Shown in pieces: positions 1 to 5,728 of a DNA stretch of 7,976 bases. This DNA is from Actinomycetota bacterium (lineage in GTDB: Bacteria > Actinomycetota > Acidimicrobiia > Acidimicrobiales > Poriferisodaliceae), in the NCBI GenBank assembly GCA_002731665.1, contig PCCJ01000009.1:1-7976 (forward strand). Reading direction: 5' to 3'. Numbering within the stretch: the stretch's first letter is position 1; every line of letters begins with the position of its first letter. The notes below the pieces were generated by a model, which saw only the letters and a list, made by a program, of their open reading frames with translations, did not search any database and was not told the origin of the DNA. The translations under genes were made by a program, and so were the position numbers.

Positions 1-1005
1 TTCTCTACCGATAGGGGTTCGAACAATTGTTAATGTCCAGTTGCTGAAGTTCCCGATTCCTCCTGTGGAGATATCGGCGTGTTCGGCCGCAAAATCTGGA
101 CAGTGGTTGCAGCCTTCTCTGGTCCAAGCATGACACTCTTTTAAATTAATTTCGTAATAGCCGCCGTCGTGTGTCCATATTTGGAACACACCTTTAATAT
201 TCGTTTTTTTGATTGTTCGTCTATCTAGCCCGTATTTTTGCTCAAACAGCTCTTCGAAAATCGCCTCGTCAAAAGATTTGGAGCACAGCAGCCCTATATT
301 GAGCGCGAAGCGGTTACCTACTTTGCCTATTTTACGTGATTTGGCTACGGGTACGATAGAGCTTTGGCAACTCATCCCTACAAGTGCAATTTTTTTGGAG
401 CCAGCTTCAATAGCTTCATCATAGGCGAGTGTGTTGGCTGAGTATGTGTAACGACTACCAGCACCGCGAATCACATCTTCACGGTTATAAGCCACTCCAG
501 GTGACGCAGTCCACTGGCTGCCCTCTCCGTCGCCTACATATGAGGTTAAGGCACTGTCAATATATCCATGTTCGAGAGCCCAAATAAGAATTGCAGAGAC
601 TAAGCCCCCATCTTGACCAACTTCATGGATGAAATCATCTGACGCTCTTGTAAGAATAATGTCCTTATAAATTCCTGAGGGTTCATTTTCTTCTCTACTT
701 CGATCGAAAAGAAAATCATCTGCCTCATCTTCCCAGGTTCGAAACCGTGGGCAGGCGCGAGTGCAACTAGTGCAGCCCTTTTGTCCGTGCCCGCAATCCT
801 CTGGACCTAGTTCGTCTTCAATGTGGAAGGGTTTAAATCCTCCCTGCTCATGGTTATAGCCGATTACATCATGAGGGCAGCTAATCACGCATCCAGCGCA
901 GCCGGTGCAAAGTCCTGATGTGATGACTTCATCATGTAGCTCTTTCCACTGGAACGTCCAACGTTCCTTGGATTTGTTTTCCGGAGGAGTTTCAGTAACA
1001 GCCAT
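1..1005 (-). CDS. FrhB-family (coenzyme F420 hydrogenase/dehydrogenase beta subunit-like) iron-sulfur protein, 3' end outside window
   Basis: The frame stays open from an ATG at 1005-1003 to the left edge, giving the first 335 residues; the C-terminus is missing. The N-terminus holds a two-cluster ferredoxin domain: C33, C36, C39 and C43-Pro, then C71, C78, C81 and C85-Pro, the usual ligands for two [4Fe-4S] clusters. After it comes an FrhB/FdhB-type region with QDGGLVSA at 131-138, GMSCQ at 210-214, GLLCSK at 238-243, and C291, C299 and C302 leading into DFAAEHADIS at 304-313. In this family such enzymes move electrons between iron-sulfur clusters, flavin and F420 or another acceptor; relatives include F420-reducing hydrogenase and formate dehydrogenase beta subunits and hydroxymethyl-chlorophyll reductase. 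No hydrogenase or formate dehydrogenase partner lies in the window, so the substrate is unknown. No good Shine-Dalgarno precedes the ATG, which may be leaderless. Family assignment is firm; exact function is not. Confidence 0.85.
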   Translation of the reverse strand, partial: MAVTETPPENKSKERWTFQWKELHDEVITSGLCTGCAGCVISCPHDVIGYNHEQGGFKPFHIEDELGPEDCGHGQKGCTSCTRACPRFRTWEDEADDFLFDRSREENEPSGIYKDIILTRASDDFIHEVGQDGGLVSAILIWALEHGYIDSALTSYVGDGEGSQWTASPGVAYNREDVIRGAGSRYTYSANTLAYDEAIEAGSKKIALVGMSCQSSIVPVAKSRKIGKVGNRFALNIGLLCSKSFDEAIFEELFEQKYGLDRRTIKKTNIKGVFQIWTHDGGYYEINLKECHAWTREGCNHCPDFAAEHADISTGGIGNFSNWTLTIVRTPIGRE

Positions 1006-1017
1006 ATGTAAAGAATA
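1005..1017 (-). promoter_or_regulatory. Candidate -10 element for a leaderless FrhB-like transcript
   Basis: On the minus strand TATTCT (1017-1012) fits the actinobacterial TANNNT -10 pattern. It is followed by six bases and then the A of the ATG at 1005, which puts the expected transcription start on the start codon. No Shine-Dalgarno sequence lies between. I could not find a convincing -35 box at 16-18 bp. This is inferred from spacing only. Confidence 0.3.
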
Positions 1018-1033
1018 CGCCGATCTACGTGCA

Positions 1034-1051
1034 GTTGGGCCAACGGTTGGC
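1034..1051. promoter_or_regulatory. Alternating GTTGG/CCAAC half-sites, candidate operator in the divergent promoter region
   Basis: Positions 1039-1051 form a perfect 13-base palindrome, GCCAAC-G-GTTGGC. An overlapping imperfect palindrome at 1034-1044 (GTTGG-G-CCAAC) shares its left arm, so three half-sites alternate GTTGG, CCAAC, GTTGG at 6-base steps. The site lies 29-46 bp upstream of the FrhB-like start codon and 84-101 bp upstream of the PPOX start, so one regulator could affect both genes. No regulator gene is in view, and a chance palindrome of this size is possible. Confidence 0.35.
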
Positions 1052-1134
1052 TACCGATAGCCTAACAAAGCTTCCCGTGTGCCCATTGGTTGCTCTGATA
1101 ACACTGTTAACCTTTCTTATTTTCCCGAGGATTC

Positions 1135-1551
1135 ATGAACGAAAAAGAGCTCTTAGACTTGGTTTCTGATGCCCGAGTAGCCACCCTGGCAACGATTCGT
1201 GCAGATGGAAGAGTGGACTTAGTTCCAATTACTTTCGCGTATGACGAAAGTTTGATTGTTACTGCTATCGACCATAAGAGAAAATCCACTATTGAGTTGA
1301 AGCGTCTGGATAATATACGACAGTTTCCAGAAGTAACGCTTCTGGTTGACCACTATGACGACCAGGACTGGGAGCGACTCTGGTGGGTGCGTATCCGTGG
1401 CAGAGCTCGCGTATACGAAAGCGGTGCAGAGTATGAGGCTGCATTAGGACTTTTGCAAGCTCGTTATCCACAATATCTTGAGAAGCGACCATTGGGTGCT
1501 GCAATAGTTATTGAAAGAACCGAGATTACCGGATGGTCTTCTAAGAAATAA
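1135..1551 (+). CDS. PPOX-class F420-dependent oxidoreductase, Rv0121 type
   Basis: This 138-residue protein is a complete single-domain split-barrel flavin/F420-binding protein of the pyridoxamine 5'-phosphate oxidase-like (PPOX) superfamily. The opening beta-hairpin reads ARVATLATIRADGRVDLVPI (13-32), where such proteins build the barrel floor. Basic DHKRKST (46-52) would face the cofactor phosphate, and LVDHYDDQDWERLWWVR (70-86) is typical of the Rv0121-like subgroup. These proteins bind deazaflavin F420 and are found in F420-making actinobacteria; the physiological substrate is generally unknown. The start is supported by GAGG (1127-1130) four bases upstream, and the length is normal for the family. 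It is divergent from the FrhB-like gene across 129 bp, so the two may form one F420-linked redox module, which is an inference. It converges on the thiamine operon. Heme-binding or FMN-binding paralogues in the same fold are the main alternatives. Confidence 0.85.
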   Translation: MNEKELLDLVSDARVATLATIRADGRVDLVPITFAYDESLIVTAIDHKRKSTIELKRLDNIRQFPEVTLLVDHYDDQDWERLWWVRIRGRARVYESGAEYEAALGLLQARYPQYLEKRPLGAAIVIERTEITGWSSKK

Positions 1552-1599
1552 AAAACTGGGTAGAAGTCGCAATCCATGATTCTATTTAGATAATCACGT
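1552..1599. other. Convergent gene junction, no clear terminator
   Basis: These 48 bp separate the convergent ends of the PPOX gene and thiQ. A weak inverted repeat, TGATT(1577-1581)...AATCA(1592-1596), could form a 5-bp stem, but it is AT-only at the base and has no adjacent U-tract. A run of A at 1550-1556 would read as U on the minus strand, too far from that stem to make a classic terminator. Termination here is probably Rho-dependent or weak. Confidence 0.25.
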
Positions 1600-2544
1600 T
1601 TAGGAACTAATTATCTCAGCTGCTTGATCCAGATCAATTTGCAAAATCGTTGATGTGCCGACTGACAATGATTCGCTGAGTCGGAATTTAAGTGGACCAA
1701 GACTTGTGTCAAAAAATGTTTCTTGCAATCCAGTTGATAGGCGCACGTTAGTTACTACGGCCGGCACGTTTCCATTTGGGTTAATAGTCGCAGCTTGTGG
1801 TGTAATTACTTTTTTTTGGCCTCCAATTTTAACGAAGTTGCTATGACCTAAAAATTTTGCGACGGTTTCAGATCTTGGATCATTGTAAACGTCCAATGGC
1901 GAACCTGTCCGCAGCACCTTTGCACTATCCATGACTATTAGTTTGTCGCCTATGGCAAAAGCTTCGTCATGATCGTGTGTAACATGAATGGCGGAAGTCT
2001 TAGTGGTTCGAAGTACTTTTGGTAACTCCTGAGCTAGTCGGTCTCTTAATGGTCTATCTAGGGCGCCTAGAGGCTCATCTAGCAATAGTAGGGAAGGGCG
2101 GGGTGCTAAAGCTCGAGCTAATGCCACCCGTTGGGCTTCTCCGCCAGAGAGACTGGAGACGTCTCGAGCGTTAAAGCCCTCGAGACCGACGAGCGAAAGC
2201 ATTTCATCTACAAATCTTTGCCGTGCTTTTCTGTGGATTTTTTTCAGACGTAATCCAAACTCGATATTTTGACTTACATTACGGTGTGGGAAAAGCGTAT
2301 GGTCTTGAAACATCAAGCCAATATCTCTTTGGTGTGAGGGAAGCTCAGTTGCGTCTACGTCATCAATAAAAAATTGGCCTCTATCAGGTTTTTGAAGACC
2401 AGCTATAACTCGAAGTAAAGTGGACTTTCCTGAGCCGCTAGGACCCAAGATAACTGTTATTTCATTTTTGTCGAACTGAGCTGAGAAGTTTTCGACAGCC
2501 GGTTTACCGTTGAACTGAACACTAATTTGGTGTAATCGCCACAT
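1600..2544 (-). CDS. thiQ: Thiamine ABC transporter ATP-binding protein
   Basis: The 314-residue ATPase has every ABC motif: Walker A GPSGSGKS (34-41), Q-loop glutamine Q80 in MFQDHTLFPH, signature LSGGEAQ (132-138), Walker B LLLLDEP (152-158) and switch histidine H190 in HVTHDHDEA. It would sit on the cytoplasmic face of ThiP and drive uptake of thiamine and its phosphates. The motifs alone fit several importers (iron, sulfate, spermidine); the thiamine call rests on the operon, namely the TPP riboswitch and the ThiB-type binding protein. Residues from about 235 to 314 form a C-terminal extension resembling a TOBE-like domain. Proteobacterial ThiQ proteins, at roughly 230 residues, lack it. 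The ATG overlaps the thiP stop by one base (TAATG), with GGGAG six bases upstream, so translation is probably coupled. It is the last gene of the operon. Confidence 0.9.
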   Translation of the reverse strand: MWRLHQISVQFNGKPAVENFSAQFDKNEITVILGPSGSGKSTLLRVIAGLQKPDRGQFFIDDVDATELPSHQRDIGLMFQDHTLFPHRNVSQNIEFGLRLKKIHRKARQRFVDEMLSLVGLEGFNARDVSSLSGGEAQRVALARALAPRPSLLLLDEPLGALDRPLRDRLAQELPKVLRTTKTSAIHVTHDHDEAFAIGDKLIVMDSAKVLRTGSPLDVYNDPRSETVAKFLGHSNFVKIGGQKKVITPQAATINPNGNVPAVVTNVRLSTGLQETFFDTSLGPLKFRLSESLSVGTSTILQIDLDQAAEIISS

Positions 2545-4160
2545 TAAAAACTCCCTTCTGAGCCAGCTTTGGTCGACTCGATTACCACAACAGTAGTGGC
2601 GACAATAAGTGAGAGAATAACTGATAGAGCCATCGCCTGGCCTCGGAGTAAGTCTCCCGGAGTTGAAAGAAGTCGGAACATGGCAATGGGACCGGTTAAA
2701 GTTTCTGGTCTCCTTGGGAGGAAGCTTGTTGCGCCAAACTCTCCAATAGACACGGCAAAAGAAAAAGCTGCGCCGACTAGGGCTCCGCGCATTGCTATTG
2801 GTAGATCTATCACCCGCCGTATTTGGTGTGGAGCAGCACCTAAAGTAGCTGCGACTTCCCGAATTTTTGGATTTATATGTCTAAGGGCAGGAACCATAGT
2901 TCGTATCACAAAGGGGGTGCCGATTAGAGCGTGTGCAATGGGTACGATCCACCATGATGTTCTGAGGTCAAGAGGTGGATGATCAAGAGCAATTAAGATG
3001 CCAAATCCAATAGTAACGGCAGAAGTTCCGAGCGGAAGTGTTAAGCCGAGATCAAAAAGGGAGCGTACACCACGTTTGCCATGCACTATTTGCAGAGAAG
3101 TAAGGATCCCAATAGCTAGGGCTATGCAAGTAGCAACTGTGGCAAAAACAAGTGAATTAAGAATTGCACTGAGTGCTGTTGCCGGTAGTTGAGGAACACG
3201 ATAGGCGAGTGCTTGGTAGTGGGAAATTCCATAACCATCGCCGACTGAAAAAGATCGTAGAAAAAGCGTGACTATCGGCCCGCCGAGAAACATCGAGACG
3301 AAAGTCCAATTAGTTAAACGAAATTTGAGCGAAAATTGTTCTGAAGAACTATACGAAATTGACTTAGGTGCAGGTTTCCCTCGCTCTAGTCTTGTGCTCA
3401 CAATTATTAGAAATAGGACAGCTATCAGCTGCAAAAGAGCCAGAGAAGATGCTGCCTGAAAATCGCTTCTTGTTATTGCGTGCCTGTAAATCTCAGTTTC
3501 GAGTGTTGCCTTTCGAGGTCCACCGAGGATCAGAATAATTCCAAAGGACGTGAAAGAAAAAAGGTACGTAATAACAGCAGAAGCGTAAATAGCTGGTTTT
3601 AACGCAGGGAAAGTAACCTGACAAAAAGCTTGCCATTTATTTGCCCCAAGAAGGCGCGCTTGCTCTTCGACCCGATAATCAAGGCCGCTCCAGAAGGAGC
3701 CGACTGTTCTAGCTACAACTGCGTAGTTGAAAAATACGTGAGCAAAAATAATGGCCCAGGATGTGTGGTGAAGGCTGAGAGGTCCGCTATCAATACCGAG
3801 CTGTTTGAATAAAGCTTCGAATGCGGCGGCAACCACGATTGTAGGTAGAACAAATGGAACGGTGATAGCAGCCCGAACCCACTTACGGGAACGTTTTTTC
3901 ATCTTCGAAATGATGGCTGCGCTAGGCAACGCAACTAAGACTGTGATTGCTGTAGAAACCGTTGCTTGCCAAAAAGTAAACCAAATTGCTTTTTGTGATC
4001 TTGGTGTTCGCAGAACCTCAGTGACTTGATTGAGATGCTCTTGGGACTGCAATCCGTTCCATAGAATAGCTGCAATCGGATATAGGAAAAAGCAGGAAAT
4101 GAAAATAATCGGAACTGAAAATAGAACTAGAGTCGTGATTTTTCTTAGGGCTTGAATCAC
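2544..4160 (-). CDS. thiP: Thiamine ABC transporter permease, fused two-domain type
   Basis: This is a roughly 540-residue integral membrane protein with two tandem permease halves, each with about six hydrophobic segments, so one chain does the work of a dimer. Each half has an EAA loop for docking the ATPase: EEQARLLGANKWQAF near 165-179, and EVAATLGAAPHQIRRV near 435-450. The fused layout and length match the ThiP/FbpB permease family, and the neighbours make thiamine the likely substrate. The reading frame extends to a TTG at 4166-4164, but AGAGG (4173-4169) lies only two bases from that codon. The GTG at 4160-4158 is eight bases from it and is preferred here, giving 538 residues. An in-frame stop further upstream rules out a longer form. 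It starts 41 bp after thiB and overlaps thiQ by one base. A ferric-iron permease would look much the same without the riboswitch. Confidence 0.92.
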   Translation of the reverse strand: MIQALRKITTLVLFSVPIIFISCFFLYPIAAILWNGLQSQEHLNQVTEVLRTPRSQKAIWFTFWQATVSTAITVLVALPSAAIISKMKKRSRKWVRAAITVPFVLPTIVVAAAFEALFKQLGIDSGPLSLHHTSWAIIFAHVFFNYAVVARTVGSFWSGLDYRVEEQARLLGANKWQAFCQVTFPALKPAIYASAVITYLFSFTSFGIILILGGPRKATLETEIYRHAITRSDFQAASSLALLQLIAVLFLIIVSTRLERGKPAPKSISYSSSEQFSLKFRLTNWTFVSMFLGGPIVTLFLRSFSVGDGYGISHYQALAYRVPQLPATALSAILNSLVFATVATCIALAIGILTSLQIVHGKRGVRSLFDLGLTLPLGTSAVTIGFGILIALDHPPLDLRTSWWIVPIAHALIGTPFVIRTMVPALRHINPKIREVAATLGAAPHQIRRVIDLPIAMRGALVGAAFSFAVSIGEFGATSFLPRRPETLTGPIAMFRLLSTPGDLLRGQAMALSVILSLIVATTVVVIESTKAGSEGSF

Positions 4161-4201
4161 TATCAAGACCTCTGCATGAGAGCCATGACTTTAACCTCAA
4201 C

Positions 4202-5284
4202 CTAGCCGAGAACGATTTCTACCCAGCGATCTGTCCACGCGTCTCTGTTGGATTCGATTTCTGCAGGGTCAACCACTAATGGTGACTCTGCAACTTGTGC
4301 ATGATCGATGAATTCCTGTGGCAGCACAGCACCTTCGATTACTGGGAAAACAAACATGTTCAGAGGAACGTCATTTTGGAAACGTGGACTAAGCATGAAA
4401 TCAATCAACGATTCTGCTTCTTCTCGGTGCTTAGTCCCTGCTAATATTCCAGCAAATTCTATCTGGCGATAACAGGAATCAAGAAGTACTGCAGTCGGTG
4501 CTTGGTCTGTGGGCGGATCAGCATAAAGCACTTCTGCAGGCGGGCTAGAGGCATAAGAAACGACCATCGAACGATCACCGCCGCCAGCTTTAAACTCTCC
4601 GTAATAGGCATCTTCCCAACCGCTGGTGACTGCAACTCCATTGTCCCTCAAGTCTTTCCAATACTGTTCCCAGTCTGGAGTCCCAGCGATGGTGGCAAGT
4701 AAAAATGCTAGGCCAGGAGATGATGTTTCTGGATTTTGCACGACGAGTTCACTGGCGTATCGAGGCTGCGTCAAGTCAGAGAGCTTGGTGGGTTGATTAG
4801 AAAGAAAAGTATCGATCCAATAATTTACGCAGACATCTCCGAAATCTATTGGCGTGAGGTAGTGAAGTTCATCAATTTTGAACTCGTCCAGAACTGCCTC
4901 AAGCTGCGGAGATTCATATTGTTCTAAAATGTTTGCTTTTATAGCTCGCTGCATAAACGTGTTGTCAATGCCAAATATGACGTCTCCGATTGGGTTGCCA
5001 GCGGTGAGAATCGATTCGGCAACCATAGTCCCAGCGTCGCCACTCATGAGCACTTCAACTCGAATACCAGTTTGCTCTTCGAACTGAACAAATATGTCGT
5101 CTGAAACGGCGAATGACCCATGTGTGATCAGGCGTATCGTCTTAGTGGGTGTTGTTGTGTTTGTGGAAGCTTTCTCGGTAGATCCTGATCCTTGCTCACT
5201 AGGTAGAGCTTTCTCTGATCCGCATGCGGTTATTAAGACGAGCGAAACAAAAACTGGAGCTATGACTTTACGTAGATGAAACAT
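4202..5284 (-). CDS. thiB: Thiamine ABC transporter substrate-binding lipoprotein
   Basis: The 360-residue protein begins with a lipoprotein signal: basic LRK, a hydrophobic stretch at 7-18, and lipobox ITAC with the modified cysteine at C21. A Ser/Thr/Gly-rich linker (about 22-48) then leads to the binding domain. That domain follows the ThiB pattern closely: LITHGSF (52-58), DVIFGIDN (101-108), QNPETSSPGLAFLL (183-196), SGWEDAYY (221-228), SYASSP (243-248), SPRFQNDVP (299-307) and a closing NRDAWTDRW (346-354). In E. coli ThiB the matching aromatic and acidic positions grip thiamine, TMP or TPP. It would be anchored outside the membrane and deliver the vitamin to ThiP/ThiQ. The ATG is fixed by GGAGG five bases upstream, which is part of the TPP riboswitch, so expression should fall when TPP is plentiful. 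First gene of the thiB-thiP-thiQ operon. Confidence 0.95.
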   Translation of the reverse strand: MFHLRKVIAPVFVSLVLITACGSEKALPSEQGSGSTEKASTNTTTPTKTIRLITHGSFAVSDDIFVQFEEQTGIRVEVLMSGDAGTMVAESILTAGNPIGDVIFGIDNTFMQRAIKANILEQYESPQLEAVLDEFKIDELHYLTPIDFGDVCVNYWIDTFLSNQPTKLSDLTQPRYASELVVQNPETSSPGLAFLLATIAGTPDWEQYWKDLRDNGVAVTSGWEDAYYGEFKAGGGDRSMVVSYASSPPAEVLYADPPTDQAPTAVLLDSCYRQIEFAGILAGTKHREEAESLIDFMLSPRFQNDVPLNMFVFPVIEGAVLPQEFIDHAQVAESPLVVDPAEIESNRDAWTDRWVEIVLG

Positions 5285-5287
5285 ACT

Positions 5288-5376
5288 TTCCTCCGCTGGA
5301 ATTACCCAGATCAGGTTCGTAGGGTCACCAGCGCGTGCAGCTGGTCTCTCAGCCCGGATGACCCGAGCTCCCCGTA
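5288..5376 (-). promoter_or_regulatory. TPP (thiamine pyrophosphate) riboswitch, THI element
   Basis: The minus strand carries the conserved THI-box core. P2 pairs GCUCGG (5368-5363) with CCGGGC (5357-5352) and is followed by the pyrimidine-sensor CUGAGA (5352-5347). P3 pairs ACCAGC (5345-5340) with GCUGGU (5332-5327). The pyrophosphate-sensor side has ACCUGAUCUGG (5316-5306), then UAAU, and UCCAGCG (5301-5295). The 3' end runs into GGAGG (5294-5290), the thiB ribosome binding site, five bases from its ATG. Bound TPP should stabilise the fold and hide that site, giving translational repression with little room for a separate terminator. P1 is short and I could not resolve it confidently. No poly-U terminator is seen between aptamer and start codon. 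Confidence 0.97.
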
Positions 5377-5434
5377 AATTTTGCTTTTACTTTGTTTAGA
5401 TGCCTCAGGTTACCAGAATCGGTTAATAACTTTG

Positions 5435-5507
5435 CGCCCTCGGACGGACTTGAACCGCCGACACATGGCTTCGGAAGCCACTGCTCTATCCACTGAGCTA
5501 CGAGGGC
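5435..5507 (-). tRNA. tRNA-Arg (anticodon CCG)
   Basis: The minus strand folds into a full cloverleaf of 73 nt. The acceptor stem is GCCCTCG (5507-5501) with CGAGGGC (5442-5436); the D arm is GCTC/GAGC. The anticodon stem is GTGGC/GCCAT around loop TTCCGAA, with anticodon CCG at 5474-5472. The T arm is GGCGG/CCGTC around TTCAAGT. The discriminator is G, and the bases after it are CAA, so CCA is not encoded and must be added. It reads CGG arginine codons. It lies divergent from argS, whose product should charge it, and about 60 bp upstream of the TPP riboswitch on the same strand. Confidence 0.97.
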
Positions 5508-5716
5508 ATTGGAAAAAATTTATGACGTTAATATCAGAATGTAGCGCATTAAAACGGGGGGCCCGCAATGTGTAGCCGAGTTGGGATATCTGGTCAGTTG
5601 TAGAAAGTCTTTGCATAGAGGACCAAAAGCTCAGGTACAGTCGAGGTCTGGATGCCTGATGGTTCTGCGAATCAAGTTTATATTGATCTGATAAAGATGT
5701 TTTGTGTTAGAGGAAG
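5508..5716. other. Intergenic region between tRNA-Arg and argS
   Basis: These 209 bp separate divergent transcripts and must hold promoters for both tRNA-Arg (leftward) and argS (rightward). AT-rich patches near 5512-5535 and 5677-5700 (with TATATT and GATAAA) could be -10 regions, but no -35/-10 pair with good spacing stands out. A short G/C run at 5556-5564 contains the palindrome GGGCCC in otherwise AT-leaning sequence. I see no T-box specifier structure, hairpin terminator or small gene with a ribosome binding site. Confidence 0.4.
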
Positions 5717-5728
5717 TTGTCGGCTGTG
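5710..5728 (+). promoter_or_regulatory. argS ribosome binding site with two possible starts
   Basis: GAGGAAG (5710-5716) directly abuts the TTG at 5717, leaving only three bases after the GAGG core, and lies 12 bases before the in-frame GTG at 5726-5728. Neither spacing is ideal. The N-terminal length relative to mycobacterial ArgS slightly favours TTG, while codon preference and the alternative AGGA pairing favour GTG. Confidence 0.45.

Noticed and set aside
209..424. Plus-strand open frame of 71 codons inside the FrhB-like gene
   Set aside because: The opposite strand encodes an unbroken 335-residue protein with ordered cysteine motifs, which explains this region fully.
1535..1570. Inverted repeat CTTCTA...TAGAAG spanning the PPOX stop as a terminator
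   Set aside because: The loop is about 17 bases, the stem is only six mostly A/T pairs, and no U-tract follows, so it does not look like an intrinsic terminator.
2569..2982. Plus-strand open frame of 137 codons opposite thiP
   Set aside because: It is antisense to the conserved second half of thiP, and the translation shows no domain-like pattern.
4163..4186. Seven-codon frame between thiB and thiP ending at the thiP start
   Set aside because: It begins ATGGCTCTC and its TGA overlaps the TTG of thiP, so reinitiation is imaginable. It has no ribosome binding site of its own and such short frames arise by chance.
5435..5510. tRNA 3' end as an integration site for a genomic island
   Set aside because: No integrase gene and no direct repeat of the tRNA end were found in the window, and the adjacent genes form a normal metabolic operon.
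5381..5616. Open frames on both strands across the tRNA-Arg gene (64 and 68 codons)
   Set aside because: Their translations come largely from the tRNA and its antisense, a common source of false hypothetical proteins. Neither has a ribosome binding site or independent support.
5508..5716. T-box leader controlling argS
   Set aside because: I see no T-box consensus, specifier loop or antiterminator, and the region is short for one.
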